From NCBI GenBank assembly GCA_963970005.1, contig CAXAMN010015446.1:813409-877408 (forward strand): a DNA stretch of 64,000 nucleotides, written 5' to 3'. The translations under genes and the position numbers were made by a program. This document shows positions 35,401 through 47,470 of the stretch, piece after piece. Below the pieces are notes generated by a model, which saw only the letters and a program-made list of their open reading frames with translations, searched no databases and was not told where the DNA came from. The DNA is from Durusdinium trenchii (Eukaryota > Sar > Dinophyceae > Suessiales > Symbiodiniaceae). Positions within the stretch are counted from its first letter, which is position 1. Each line of letters starts with the position of its first letter.

Positions 35401-36598
35401 ACATTTTCTTGGTGCAGCGGCATCCTGGTTGCATTTGGCAAAGTGATTCCTCTTAATATCGCATGTGGGATCTCGTGTCTTGATCTGTGTCGGATCTCGT
35501 CTATGGTCTTGCCTTCTGTGTAGCATAGCAGGATTCAGCTGAGGCTGACTTTGACACCCCTTCAGTAGACTGTGATGATTCTGGGCTTGGCTTAGTGCAG
35601 GCTCCCGAAAGCTGAGGCTTTTAAACACTGGGTGCCGTAGTGAAGAACTGCTTCGCCAGGTGCAGGCCCAATATCGCAGGGATGCAGAGCTGGGTCAGAG
35701 TATGACCAGCGCTGGAATTGAAGTTGCGACTAAATCCGGAAGCTTTCAATTCTGGCAAGGCCGGGGCCTTCCTTTGATGGTAGCAGCATCACTAGCGGCC
35801 AGTGTTTTGCAGATGTGTTCAGGTGTACGGGAGACTGGGACCACCTGTATGTTCCATGGCTGCCCTGAAAGTCCCCCGACTGCTCTATAGAAATGAGAGT
35901 GGGACACGTCCCAATGTGATTCCTCAAGTGCAGTAGAAGCACAAGCTTGGTTCTCTGAGGATTTGGATCTGTTGAATGCCACCATTGGCGGTGTGTTTGC
36001 AAAGAGGCCAGGACCTAATCTTGAAGTTGTCATTTGAAATAGGCCCAGTGCGGGCAACACTGTGCGGCGCCGTGTTGCTTCACAGATCCACAATAGTCAG
36101 GGCTTCCGGTACTATCCTGTGGACGACGGCACATGCATAGCCCAGGAGTTGGGTGTTTCCTGACAAGTGTGACGTAGTGTCACGGGTGGGTATTGCAAGG
36201 ACTCTACACAAGCTCGGCAATTCACAAATGGCACTTGCTTCATCTCCAAGTGTCCATACAAATATGGACTCACCCGGAACTTTGGTGGCACACAGGTTTG
36301 CTCGAGCAGCTAGGATCAGAAAAAGCAAAAGAAGGTCGCACCTGTTCAGCTTTGCTTCACTCTTCAAGCTTCTCCTGTCCATTGGAGTTGCTGCCAAGGT
36401 GTTTGGGTCATCGGTGCTTGTGCTTGGAGGGTTTTGAAGTTCGAGAAGGACAGCTGCGCACCCCATCATGCACTCTCTAGCATCAACGCTGATAGGCCGC
36501 ATTGGCAACATTATAGAGAGGATTTGCTTAGGTTATATAGCGTTATATAGTATTAAAACATGATATCAATGAATATCTAAGAATGAACCAAAGGACCA

Positions 36599-37741
36599 AT
36601 GAATGGTAAAATTGAGGAAGTACGTAAATCTGGAACAAACAAAGAATGGTCGGCCGCCACTGCCAAGAGTGCAAACCTTCTCCGCTGGTTTCTCACCAAC
36701 TCCTGGTTGCGTTTTCAGCTCTTTGATTCTGTGTGGTGGTGCCGGCAGCAGCGGGCAGGCGTGGAGAAATCCCTGCTTATATATCAAGCTCGTGACTTGT
36801 CGCTCTGGGCTTTGTGGTTCATTGACGACGCGATCCTCATGTTCCGCAACTTGTCTCAGCTTTCTCGGCTTCTCCCTGAAGTGTTCCAACTCTTTGCTGA
36901 CATGGGCTTGGCCGTCAATCTCAAAGTTTTGCCTCTTATCCCTTGCGCCTTGCCTCCTTGCTTGGCTGGTTACTCTGTTCGCTCTTGGGCCACCTATTTG
37001 GGGCAAACCATCAAGCTCATTGAGGGTGATGCGCACATGGTTTCTTCGTTGTGTCGCCGTGCCACGTCTGCGTTCTTTGCTAACCGTCCGTTGCTCACCC
37101 ACCGGCTTGCTCCCCGCAGTCGTCGCCTGGATTTGTTCACTTCCCTCGTCACTGATTCCATTCGCTGGTCCTTGTGCGTGGTCTCTGTCAAACAATCCAA
37201 CCTCACCTCTTTGCGGGTGCATTTTGTCACGCTCCTCACTTGGATGCTGGGAGGTCGTGCTCACCCCTCTTGGTTTGCTGTGGAGTGCCTTCAGGCTCTT
37301 CGGCACGCTGTTGAGTTGTGGGGGCGTACTTTCACTGAAACTTGGGATCGGCTTCTTGCACGCATGGTGTGGCGCTGGGTTGGCCACGTGCTTCGCGTGC
37401 CCCCCACTTCCTTGGTCCCTTCCGTTTTGCTTGGCTTGCAGAGTACGGCCAGCCTTCACAGCGGACTTCGGCGGAGACGGACTGGACCTAACAATAGTGG
37501 TCACCGCAATGTCATACGATACCTGCAACATCGGGGCATCTCGTTGGAAACTGCTTTGGACCGCTAACCTCTTGGCAGAGCTTACAAGATGATTGGCTTA
37601 GCCACAACGGCTTAGATATCCAAGCCCACCCTGCCAATGTGCTTGCGGTACCAGCTGACAAACATTTCTGGGAGAAGCGGTGTTTGCAAGGAGCCTACCA
37701 TGGGCAGCAAGTTTTTGTAGCTGATGTTGGGTCCCCTGGCA
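36599..37741 (+). mobile_element. LINE (non-LTR) retrotransposon fragment, 5'-truncated RT
   Basis: The 322-codon frame from the ATG at 36599 starts just upstream of the RT catalytic motif, read here as LWFIDDAILMF (the equivalent of [YF]xDD). It continues with FADMGLAVNLK, a helix typical of this family, and a thumb/connection region with TSAFFANRPLLTHRL and RMVWRWVGHVLRVP. I recognise this arrangement from dinoflagellate LINE polyproteins. Upstream RT motifs, the endonuclease and ORF1 are missing, which fits 5' truncation. After the stop near 37567 another frame continues (LSHNGLDIQAHPANVL) to 37741. Two other long frames over the same bases (plus 36603-37592, minus 37531-36566) carry no RT motif. 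Confidence 0.75.
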
Positions 37742-37744
37742 TTT

Positions 37745-40700
37745 GAATATCTTGGAACCTGACAGAGGCGCAGGGTGGAGGAAGCACACTTCTGTTGCCT
37801 GGGATCTCACAGCGGCCAGTTTGGTCGAGGAACTTGCAAACACGGACTGGATTTTACCCACTACTTTCCACATACGATTGCTGCTGATTGAATCATCCGC
37901 TGACCACATCCATGCGGATCACCTATTGACCTATTGAGAGAGGCACCTTTTCGATGTGAAATCTTTCAACAAACTTGCGTTGTTTTTGAAATGTCCCGCC
38001 TACTTGGCATCTGGGTGGGAGAAATGAAGCAGCTTATTGACAACCTCAGCAACTGACACTCCTATCTCGCCTTTAGCTTAGCTGAACTCTTCGAGAAGGC
38101 GATGGAGAGAAATAATTTTGATTCAGGTGAATTTGTATTTTTACGCTTTTACTGGAATATTGTTTTGACATGTGTCACACACATCATACCAAATATCAAT
38201 AACACATAGGCTCTCTGTTCAAAATGGAAAACAAACAGATGGAATGGATTGTTCAAAGTGTTGCAAGGATTGAACGGACACGCAGCACATTTACCAACAT
38301 TAGCGCGATCAAAAGCAATATCAGTCATTTGTTCAATTGTACTTGTTCCCATATGATCTATCCATTGCCATATTCTTTCCCCATGCTTGTGAGGATGTCC
38401 AAAAGCCAGCCATGTGTTGCACCTTGACCTTAACCCAAACATTCTAAACCCAGGACGGACGCTCACCAAGATTGACTCGAACATGTGCATACGGGGCCAC
38501 AACCTTCACCCGTTGAACACATGCACAACCCCAAAAAGCATCCAAGTCCATAGAAGATATGATATATAGAAGTGTTATATAAGCGTACTGGACTGGACTC
38601 TACGGACAGTCCTTCAGCAACCCCGTACATTATATCAGACTTGCTCTAGTGCTTGGCCTTCATTGTCTCAGCCGGTTATTGGCTGGTTCTCGTGAGAACT
38701 TTTTTGCACCGGAGGAACAGCGGAAGGCAGGTGCGTTGTGAGGAATCTAGCCGCGATCTTGTGGAATAGCTGCCTTGTTAGCTTTGCTAGGTTGGTTTTC
38801 TGAATTTTTCTAACTCTCCTTCCTTGCTTGCGACTTGTTTGGCTTGGCTTTTTGCTTGCATGCTAGCTTGTTTTCTTTTCCATGCTTGCGGGCGCTTCCC
38901 CTACACCACGATTCCAACACCTTTAATTTAAGCTAACACGCATCATACGATGCTAGTATATAATACTTGCATTCTTTGAGCATTGATGCACTTGTGGAGC
39001 TGTTGTGGTTGGGGCTGAGTGAAAGCAAGGAACGTTCGAGGATTCCAGTTTTGATTACCCTTGGTGGCAGCTCTTCATCAAAATTTAAATGTGTCATGAA
39101 TATCAAACTCCCGAGAGAAGATGTGAACAGCTCAGCAGCCACGAGCTGCAAGTAGGGGTCAGATTGGCCCAGAGAAGCAGGGAGATTGAATGAGCCTGCC
39201 GGACTATGTATGCATATGAGTGAATATGTCTATGTATTAATGTTGTATTGCAAAACCAACTATTGCGGGCCCACTTGGGTGTTGCACGGGTGTGCTGCAG
39301 CTGCAGGCGTTTGCTCCAAAGTGTTTTCTTGAAGCCGAGCTATGAGGCTGGGTCAAAAATGTGGGCTTGGCCACGTTTTATGCGGATGAAAGTTAGACAC
39401 AGACTCAATACACAAGGCTTTTATCCTGGACTGAAGCCAGTGATGGTTCCATCCAAGAACAGTGGAATGGCAGATTGTGGGCTGAGGTTGTGCGGCGCAG
39501 ACGGCGCTAGAGTCCGCTAGACTGTTGAGCACTTTGCAGGGCGTGAATGCTTTGCACATAAGTTGGCAAAGGTCATGAAATTGGGAGCCTGCTGAATGCG
39601 CTCCCATTGGTTTCACTTGTGGCACTCCAGCTCAAAGCTCGAGTGAACCTGTGAATCTTAAGCAAAGACTTTAGAAAGGTAGGTGAGCATTCTGCTGGCT
39701 GAGATGCAACTTGCTCACTGAATCCTGAATGCAGCAGATGTAGCACTCAGACAAACAATGCAATGCAAAAGAAGGCAAGGGCAAGGGTATATATTTCAAG
39801 GGCACACGCACACACACACAGCCGCAGTGTGTGTTCAAGACAATGAATTGCTCAAGAAATGCTGCGTTTCAAAAACAAGGTGGCTTCCGAGAGGGTCCTT
39901 GGGATTGGAGCCAGACTTTCCATTGCAGATTCGTACAGATGTCTCGGGTCTGAGTTTGCAAAGATCTGAGCTCGGACTCCAACATATCACTGAGCCATGG
40001 CCAAGCCTTTGACAGAGGATGCCAGAACAGCGCTGGTCATCCTACCTCCAGATGAGTTGATGATGCAGGCAGCCTGGCAGAGTCCAACAGAGTGCAGATC
40101 AAGAGTGTGAAGAGACCTGTGCTGTACAACTTTGAACCACTTGGGGACGCGGCTGTTTGTGCTATTCCTAAGCCCCCGATCGAACTTGTCTCCCAAACTT
40201 TTCAGGTGCAATCACTGCGGAGGCGGCATGATCGTGCATTCGACAGGTGGCCACCACATTTGCGCATTTGCTGGCCCTTCTTGCCTCTCAGGAGCAAAAT
40301 TTGCAGCCCAAAAGTGCGGGAAAGGGCAGTGGTGCTGAGAGACCCACAACCAAGAGTCAGGGGTATGCCGTGTGTGCAACCCTTGGAATCATAGGGGGCC
40401 TTGTGGCTGTTGGTTTGACTTTCAAAAACGCAAGGGACAGGAGGCTCTTAGACCTGTGCCATGCAGCCTGATAAGCTGCATGCACCTGCATTTTCAGAAT
40501 GGTTGTGTTGTATCCACGCTCTCCTCTACATGACCAGGCTGTTTTGGGTGGAATTAAGGTCGGCTCGAGCTTCGGAATCTTTGGAACTTTTGGGGGCTTT
40601 GATTCTTACTCTTTGAGGATGCTTGGGCACCGTTGCGTGTTTTATGTAGGCATATTTTTCCCGAATGCGTAGCGAAGGGTTCCCGTTTATAGTTGGGGGT

Positions 40701-40770
40701 CTGGGGGTTGGAGCTGTGTTCGCGTGGCTTGCGTCGTGTCGTCGTCTCTCGTCGTCGTCGCGTCTCAAAT
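37745..40770. other. No supported gene
   Basis: Open frames are short and unrecognised. A small Cys/His-rich frame near 40200-40330 (CNHCGGGMIVHSTGGHHIC) resembles a zinc ribbon only superficially. A CA-rich microsatellite lies near 39803-39820. Confidence 0.35.
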
Positions 40771-41173
40771 TTGCTGCCATTGGGGGAAGCTTTTGCAGGT
40801 GACTTTGCATGGATGTGTCACGTGTCAGTTTGCGCCGCTATTCCATTGTGATTTGCATGAAAAAGACATGTCGCGCAAGCAACGTGATGCATTTCGCTGC
40901 ACAGGCGCAGCGTTTTGCGAGATCCGCAGATTGCTGCGTAGTTCCATTGGGATTAGCGTTTGGAGAGTCGTGTTTTTGGGGTGTTGGATGTGGCCGTGCC
41001 ATTGGGATTTGCGTTTCAGGGTGTGGCATGGAAGCTCGGTTTTCGTGACAAGTCTTAGCTGAAATGGCGATTTTGGTGGATGGGAGTGTGCTCAGAACGG
41101 GTCGAAATCATTCCAAACGTGTGGTGCGGTGCAAATTTTCTTGAAGCTCACATGAGATGATATTGTCACTTTT

Positions 41174-41386
41174 CGTGGCAGGCGCGGGACTTTGTGCGGG
41201 TTTTGAGGAGTGGAAGTGCGATTTTCGTGGCAGGCGCAGGGAATCGTGAGGTTGCGAGGTGTGACGGAGGTGACATTTCGTGGCAGGCGCAGTACTTTGT
41301 GCGCGTTAAACGTGTGGACGCGGCAAGATTCGTGGCAGGTGCAGGGAATTGTGAGGTTGTGAGTTGTGGTAGAGGTGAATGTCGCT
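41174..41386. repeat. 52-bp tandem repeat A (4 units)
   Basis: CGTGGCAGG begins units at 41174, 41226, 41279 and 41331, giving spacings of 52, 53 and 52. The units share CGTGGCAGGCGCAGG and GTGAGGTTG-type words but are diverged. Confidence 0.75.
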
Positions 41387-41502
41387 GTCACATTGGGATT
41401 GGCGTGTGAGCGGATGTTGTTTGGAGGGGCTGGAATCGCGAAACTGCTTGGCAGGCCTGCGTGATGTGTGTGCTCCGATGGGGGGTTCCGCTTGACTTTT
41501 GG

Positions 41503-41833
41503 AGGAAGTCTCGTAAGAAACGCTCGTTTTGCAGACTTTGACGTGTGAGTTTTTGAGGAAGTCTCGTACGAAACGCTCGTTTTGGAGACTTGACGTGTGA
41601 CTTTTTGAGGAAGTCTCGTACGAAACGCTCGTTTTGGAGACTTGACGTGTGAGTTTTTGACGACGTCTCGTACGAAACGCTCGTTTTGGAGACTTGACGT
41701 GTGACTTTTGGAGGAAGTCTCATACAAAATGCTCGTTTTTGAGACTTGACGCGTGACTTTTGGAGGAAGTCTCATACGAAACGCTCGTCTTGCAGCCTCG
41801 CAGCGTGACCTTTGGAGGAAGTCTCGTACGAAG
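41503..41833. repeat. 52-bp tandem repeat B (about 6.4 units)
   Basis: GAGGAAGTCTCGTACGAAAC begins units at 41503, 41556, 41607, 41659, 41711, 41763 and 41815 (spacing 51-53). The last unit breaks off and passes directly into the 13-bp array. Confidence 0.9.
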
Positions 41834-43410
41834 AGTGTGCCCTACAAGAGTGTCCCACAAGAGTGTCCTACAAGAGTGTCCCACAAGAGTGTCCCACAAG
41901 AGTGTCCCACAGAAGTGTCCCGCAACAGTGTCCCACAAGAGTGTTTCACAAGAGTGTCCCTTAAGAGTGTCCCACAAGAGTGTCCTATAAGAGTGTCCCA
42001 CAAGAGTGTCCTACAAAAGTGTCCCACAAGAGTTTCCTACAAGAGTGTCCCACAAGAGTGTGCCACAAAAGAGTGTCCCACAAGAGTGTCATACAGGCGT
42101 GTCCCACAAGAGTGTCCTACAAAGAGTGTCCCACAAGAGTATCCCACAAGAGTGTCCCACAAGAGTGTCCTACAAGACTGTCCCACAAGAGTGTCCCACA
42201 AGAGTGTCCCAAATGAGTGTCCCACAGGAGTGTCCCACAAGAGTGTCCCGCAACAGTGTCCTCCTACTAGAGTGTCCGACAAGAGTGTCCCACAAGAGTG
42301 TCCCACAAGAGTCTCCCACAAGAGTTTCCTACTAGAGTGTCCCACAAGAGTGTCCCACAAGAGTGTCGCACAAGAGTGTCCCACAAGAGNNNNNNNNNNN
42401 NNNNNNNNNNNNNNNNNNNNNNNNNNNNNNNNNNNNNNNNNNNNNNNNNNNNNNNNNNNNNNNNNNNNNNNNNNNNNNNNNNNNNNNNNNNNNNNNNNNN
42501 NNNNNNNNNNNNNNNNNNNNNNNNNNNNNNNNNNNNNNNNNNNNNNNNNNNNNNNNNNNNNNNNNNNNNNNNNNNNNNNNNNNNNNNNNNNNNNNNNNNN
42601 NNNNNNNNNNNNNNNNNNNNNNNNNNNNNNNNNNNNNNNNNNNNNNNNNNNNNNNNNNNNNNNNNNNNNNNNNNNNNNNNNNNNNNNNNNNNNNNNNNNN
42701 NNNNNNNNNNNNNNNNNNNNNNNNNNNNNNNNNNNNNNNNNNNNNNNNNNNNNNNNNNNNNNNNNNNNNNNNNNNNNNNNNNNNNNNNNNNNNNNNNNNN
42801 NNNNNNNNNNNNNNNNNNNNNNNNNNNNNNNNNNNNNNNNNNNNNNNNNNNNNNNNNNNNNNNNNNNNNNNNNNNNNNNNNNNNNNNNNNNNNNNNNNNN
42901 NNNNNNNNNNNNNNNNNNNNNNNNNNNNNNNNNNNNNNNNNNNNNNNNNNNNNNNNNNNNNNNNNNNNNNNNNNNNNNNNNNNNNNNNNNNNNNNNNNNN
43001 NNNNNNNNNNNNNNNNNNNNNNNNNNNNNNNNNNNNNNNNNNNNNNNNNNNNNNNNNNNNNNNNNNNNNNNNNNNNNNNNNNNNNNNNNNNNNNNNNNNN
43101 NNNNNNNNNNNNNNNNNNNNNNNNNNNNNNNNNNNNNNNNNNNNNNNNNNNNNNNNNNNNNNNNNNNNNNNNNNNNNNNNNNNNNNNNNNNNNNNNNNNN
43201 NNNNNNNNNNNNNNNNNNNNNNNNNNNNNNNNNNNNNNNNNNNNNNNNNNNNNNNNNNNNNNNNNNNNNNNNNNNNNNNNNNNNNNNNNNNNNAGTGTCC
43301 CACAAGAGTGTCGCACAAGAGTGTCCCACAAGAGTGTCCCGTAAGAGTGTCCCACAAGAGTTTCCTACAAGAGTGACCCACAAGAGTGTGCCACAAGAGT
43401 GTCCTACAAG
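41834..43410. repeat. 13-bp minisatellite AGTGTCCCACAAG
   Basis: Tandem 13-mers with point variants (CTACAAG, CGCAACAG, one-base indels) on both sides of an assembly gap. Because 13 is not divisible by 3 and the unit has no stop in any frame, all six frames stay open; each gives a 13-residue peptide repeat. Flanking sequence is unique. None of the long ORFs here is credible as a gene. Confidence 0.97.
42390..43293. other. Assembly gap (904 N)
   Basis: A run of N inside the 13-bp minisatellite. The true array length is unknown. Confidence 0.99.
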
Positions 43411-46360
43411 TTGTGTCATCTGGAACGTGTTTGCATTCGGGTTCGTGGGCTCCATCTTGTTTCACCAAGGTGTCCACTGAACCTGTCGCACTTAAACAGT
43501 GCGTGCTTTATCCTTAGGCCCTAGGGAGTAGCGCCACCCGTGGCCCAGCTTAAGTGGATTATGTCTCCGTCAGTGAGAAAGGAAACAACAAACATGATTG
43601 GGACCCCACATGCAAACAACGCTTCGGAATCTCTTGAACTTTGGGACTGGTGGTTACCTTCTGAGGATGCTTGGGCCCCCCGTGGCAGGTTTTACTCAGG
43701 CATTTTTGCAAGCAAGGTATCCACCGGACCTGCGGCATTCAGATCGTACATGGGAGACCTACCAAAGCATTCAGCATGCAGCTGTGCCACGTCCTCGCCA
43801 TGAAACATGTATCAGTAGTCAAACACTGGACCTGCCAGCCAACCACCGAGCACTTAGTGCCTCCAGGACTGGCCTGGCTCGCCTAAATCAGCTTAGAACG
43901 TCTCTTGGATGGCGCACATGAACAGATTTGAAGAGGACAGTGTTTGGTTCCTCAGAGGGAGCAGTCACTCTGGGCCCAGGCTAGGCACCATTTCCTTCGA
44001 AGTAGAACTTTCACAGGCTGGGAGAGGGCGGTCCAAAGGCATGCATGTGAAGATGCTCAATTGTACAAAAAGGATGAATTTGGGGGTCCGGTGTCCGGCC
44101 TTTTGGCCTTTGAATGACTTGGGCATAGTGGAACTTCAGTGCTTCACGCAGCAAAGATGGCAATTGACATTGGGTTTCCCGGGTACTCAAAAGTGAACAC
44201 ACATGCACACAGAGCAAAAAAAATTCATGTTCCCCGCAGTGAGTTCCACAGCTTGTGAACTAATAGCCGAACTCCACAGGAACCCGAGATTGCAACCCCT
44301 GCAAGTCACCACCCTCAGTAGGATCAGCAAGACGACGCAAAGCATTGATGGAGAGGTTTCAGAAGAGCGCCAAAAAAACACACATGCTTTAAGGCCTTGT
44401 CACATACCCACATGGAACTTGGAACCCTTCATGTTGCAAGCTGGTCGCAGAGAGTTCGCTGCCTGAAAACAGAAACCACTGCGCTTTGAAACAGAGATAT
44501 TGTGGCCAGCCTGGAGCCAGAACATAGGCAAGAGTCGGCAAGAGGAAAGATAATGAACGATGACGATAATGATTGAATTCTTGTTTCTAATAGCAAACAT
44601 TGTTCCCAGTAGTAAGGCCAGGAGCCGCTAGTAGCGTCCTTGCTCCTAGTAGCGATGCCAGGAGCCCTACTAGCGTCCATGCTCCTAATAGCGTCCATGG
44701 CCTTAATAGTGCGAGGTGGGGCTTCTGACCAGTGGATCCCATGGCGATAAGGATCGAACGCCTGAGCCTCACATCAGAGATGGGGTAGGTTGTGTCGGTG
44801 GCATTCACTATGCTCGTTACTCTGTTTTGCGCGTAGTAGTGCAGCGTATGCTCAGGTACATTGTACTGAAGCCAAGCTTTGTTTCGTCGAAGCGCTTGGA
44901 AGAGCTTTGCAAAGAAGTGCATAAGGAAGTTTTCCCGGAAGCTCTGAGGCACTTTGGAAAATGTTTGGCAGCAGCTGTTGTAAGACCTGTGCTTGTGAGC
45001 CCCAGGAATATGCTGCGGAATTTACTTCTGATTTCCACCTGACCATTGGGCAGCTTCCATGGCAGGAGGCGACACGCAATGTAAGTCTGGTGTTCGAGAC
45101 GCAAGGTTCTTCCACAGGCCGAATCGGCGAATTGCAGGCGGAGAATTTGCTGAAATCTGACATTGAGCTCCTTCAGCTCCCAATTGTTTGGCACTGTGAC
45201 AAGTTGGTACTTATGGCCTGTGACAGCTCCACCGAACCCTTGAAGCCACTCGAGTGCAAGCAGTTCGTCTGGGGTACATAAGAAGGTTCAGGCCAGCACT
45301 TCCTGGGACAAAATTGCTTCACCACTGATATGATATGTTATTATGTTCTCACCATGTCTCATGGAGCTGCTTGATTCGTTTTCTTGCTGTTTTTGGCTAC
45401 CAATTGTCTCCTATCGCTACTTGTGACTCTGTTGATGGTTTTTGATCGTTGTTGCTGCGTTTGGTGGTAGTAGTGGCAGTGGCCATGGCAGTAGCAGCAG
45501 CAGTAGTCGTAGGAGGTTACGTAAGTTAGACACATTGCGCTTGCTTTGGCAAGGGGGAAACATGGAAGCATTGGAAACCCTATCATCTACCTTTGTGGGT
45601 TGTCACAGCGAGCAGGCTTCGTAAGCGTGCGCAGTTTATCTTGCTTTGGCCGGCGCGACTACTCTCTCACACGTTGTCCGAGTTCTCTGATATAATGGTT
45701 GCGGTTGTGGCCTACAAGATCATGATAACAGCAAAGGATGTCCGATGGGTGTTGAAAACATGACTTCACGGCAGGCAAAGTTTCACAGATTTCGCACCGC
45801 CTCCCCCTCGTGGCGGTCTGGGTGAGTCAAGGGATTGAATTCGGATCCTGGCACCACGCAGAGCGAACTGCGACACGTCCATGTACATAGAACCTTTCCG
45901 ACCGTTTATGGTCACACACACACATACTGTATATATAATATATATATATATAACAACATTATCGTTTTTCTTCTTCTTCTTCTTCTTTCATACTTTCCTT
46001 CTTCCCTTCATGTCTTCTTTTCTTTCTAATTTTGTTGATTTTCTAATCCCTATTCGTTTTGTTTTGATCCCTGTGTGTTTTTGATTCCGATATTTGTTGG
46101 AAGCCTCTGCCGTCAAATCGAATCTTCACCCGTGGCGATTGACAGCTTTCTCGGAGACAGTGGTATCAATTGCAGGAATTGTGTCATATATTGCATTTCA
46201 TTATTTTTCTTTTCTTATTCTTCCACCCCTACTGTTGTTAGCGATGCCACTGCCCAAGCTATTGCTGATTTCTTTTGCGATTTCTTTGTTGTATTTGTTC
46301 CTCGTTGGTCTTGCGTATTTATTGCAATGCAGCTAACTTGTTTGTTGATCTCTATGTATT
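43411..46360. other. No gene assigned
   Basis: A CTAGTAG-family repeat lies at 44609-44715, a (TA)n run at about 45927-45956, and a (TTC)n run follows at about 45967-45987. Plus-strand frames at about 44830-45280 look moderately coding (for example LEELCKEVHKEVFPEAL) but have no domain I recognise. Confidence 0.35.
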
Positions 46361-47470
46361 TCCCCAGATAGCGAAGCTATGGGGTTCTTACTTCAAATAA
46401 CAATGAGTTGCCCGTGCGCGCTTTCGAGATGCTGGTGCTGGGTGCCGGTGCCGGTGCTGGTGCTGTGAGCTGGCTGTGCACGTGGTGGAGGCAAGTTGCT
46501 GGTGTTGGTGCTGGTGCTGGGTGCTGGGTGCCGGTGCTGGTGCTGGTGCTGTGAGCTGGCTGCGCCGGTGCTGGCGCTGGTGCTGTGAGCTGGCTGTGCA
46601 CGTGGTGGAGACAGGTTGCTGGTGCCGGTGCTGATACTGGGTGCCGGTGCTGGTGCTGTGAGCTGGCTGTGCACGTGGTGGAGACAGGTTGCTGGTGCTG
46701 GTGCTGGTGCCGGGTGCCGGGCGCTGGTGCTGTGAGCTGGCTGTGCACGTGGTGGAGACAGGTTGCTGGTGCCGGTGCCGGGTGCCGGTGCTGGTGCTGG
46801 GCGCCGGGCGCCGGTGCTGTGAGCTGGCTGTGCACGTGTATTTACACTCTTCAAGTTCTGCTTTGGCCCACAGCTGTGTCAAGGGCTGTACTGTTTGCGT
46901 GCATACCTTTGAACGTATAGTGTATTATGCGCAACGTCAGGCTCCCAACCGACCTTTGACTATTGTTTCAGCATGTTTCAGCGTGCTACACACAATAGTC
47001 GTGCTGGATACTGCTTGGCCTTGGGCGAGTGAAGCCTACGGGCTTTGCCGTTTATGCGCGTATTTTTGTGCGCATAGACTTATACGCGCAAGATCATACG
47101 GCCTTATCGTTCTACAGATCGTTGCTTCAATCATGCTACATAGTCAATAGTGGTGCTGGATACTGTTTGGGCTTTGCTGTTTGCGCGCATACTTGTGTGC
47201 GCATCAACTTTTACGCGCGAGATCATACGTTGTTATTCCCCCAATAGGGATAGCTATGGGGTTCTTGCTGCAGCTGGCTGCGCGCGCTTTCGAAAGGGTG
47301 TCGGTGCTGGTGCTGTGAGCTGGCTGAGCGCGTGTTTAAGACGGGCGGCGGCGCTGGTCGGGTGCTGGCGCCACTGCCGGTGTTGTCAGCTGGCAAAGCG
47401 CACCGGTGCTGGTGTCAGCTGGTTGTGCGCGCTGTGGAGGTGCCGTAAGCTGGCTGTGCAGGCTGCGTAC
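46360..47470. repeat. Local tandem duplication, offset about 877 bp
   Basis: AGCTATGGGGTTCTT followed by a GCGCGCTTTCGA segment and a GGTGCTGTGAGCTGGCTG block occurs at about 46374 and again at about 47252. Between them lies a second diverged pair: a GTGCTGGATACTG segment followed by a GCGCATA segment and ACGCGC(A/G)AGATCATACG, at about 47002-47100 and 47152-47230. The region appears to have grown by nested duplications. Confidence 0.7.
46430..46835. repeat. GGTGCT/GGTGCC minisatellite with TGTGAGCTGGCTG blocks
   Basis: Hexamers GGTGCT and GGTGCC alternate with six copies of TGTGAGCTGGCTG (46464, 46550, 46584, 46657, 46731, 46818), several followed by TGCACGTGGTGGAG. All three minus-strand frames stay open as Pro/Ala/His/Gln repeats, which I read as a by-product. 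Confidence 0.9.

Larger units (their letters stand above)
25060..36590. other. No gene assigned; scattered repeats and weak exon candidates
   Basis: No domain is recognised on either strand over 11.5 kb. Stretches that look somewhat coding and are bounded by AG acceptors include 29575-29960, 30735-31030 (Lys/Glu-rich), about 32990-33165 and 33227-33357, all on plus. I cannot name them. Microsatellites occur at 25579-25612 (TA), 31049-31069 (TA) and 27432-27562. A CTAGTAG-containing repeat family recurs (see separate entries). Confidence 0.4.

Noticed and set aside
36566-37531. 321-codon minus-strand ORF
   Set aside because: It is antisense to the LINE RT frame; its protein has no recognisable domain and the sense frame carries RT motifs.
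40200-40330. Cys/His-rich frame as a zinc-finger gene
   Set aside because: Spacing of Cys and His does not repeat or fit a known finger, and there is no supporting context.
41834-42389. CRISPR-like regular array
   Set aside because: Units are contiguous 13-mers without spacers, and the genome is eukaryotic.
41753-43480. Six long ORFs (up to 575 codons) across the 13-bp repeat and N gap
   Set aside because: They exist only because the 13-mer has no stop in any frame and N was translated as X; the peptides are pure 13-residue repeats.
46377-46882. Three minus-strand ORFs of 150-164 codons rich in Pro, Ala, His, Gln
   Set aside because: All three frames are open because of the GGTGCT minisatellite.
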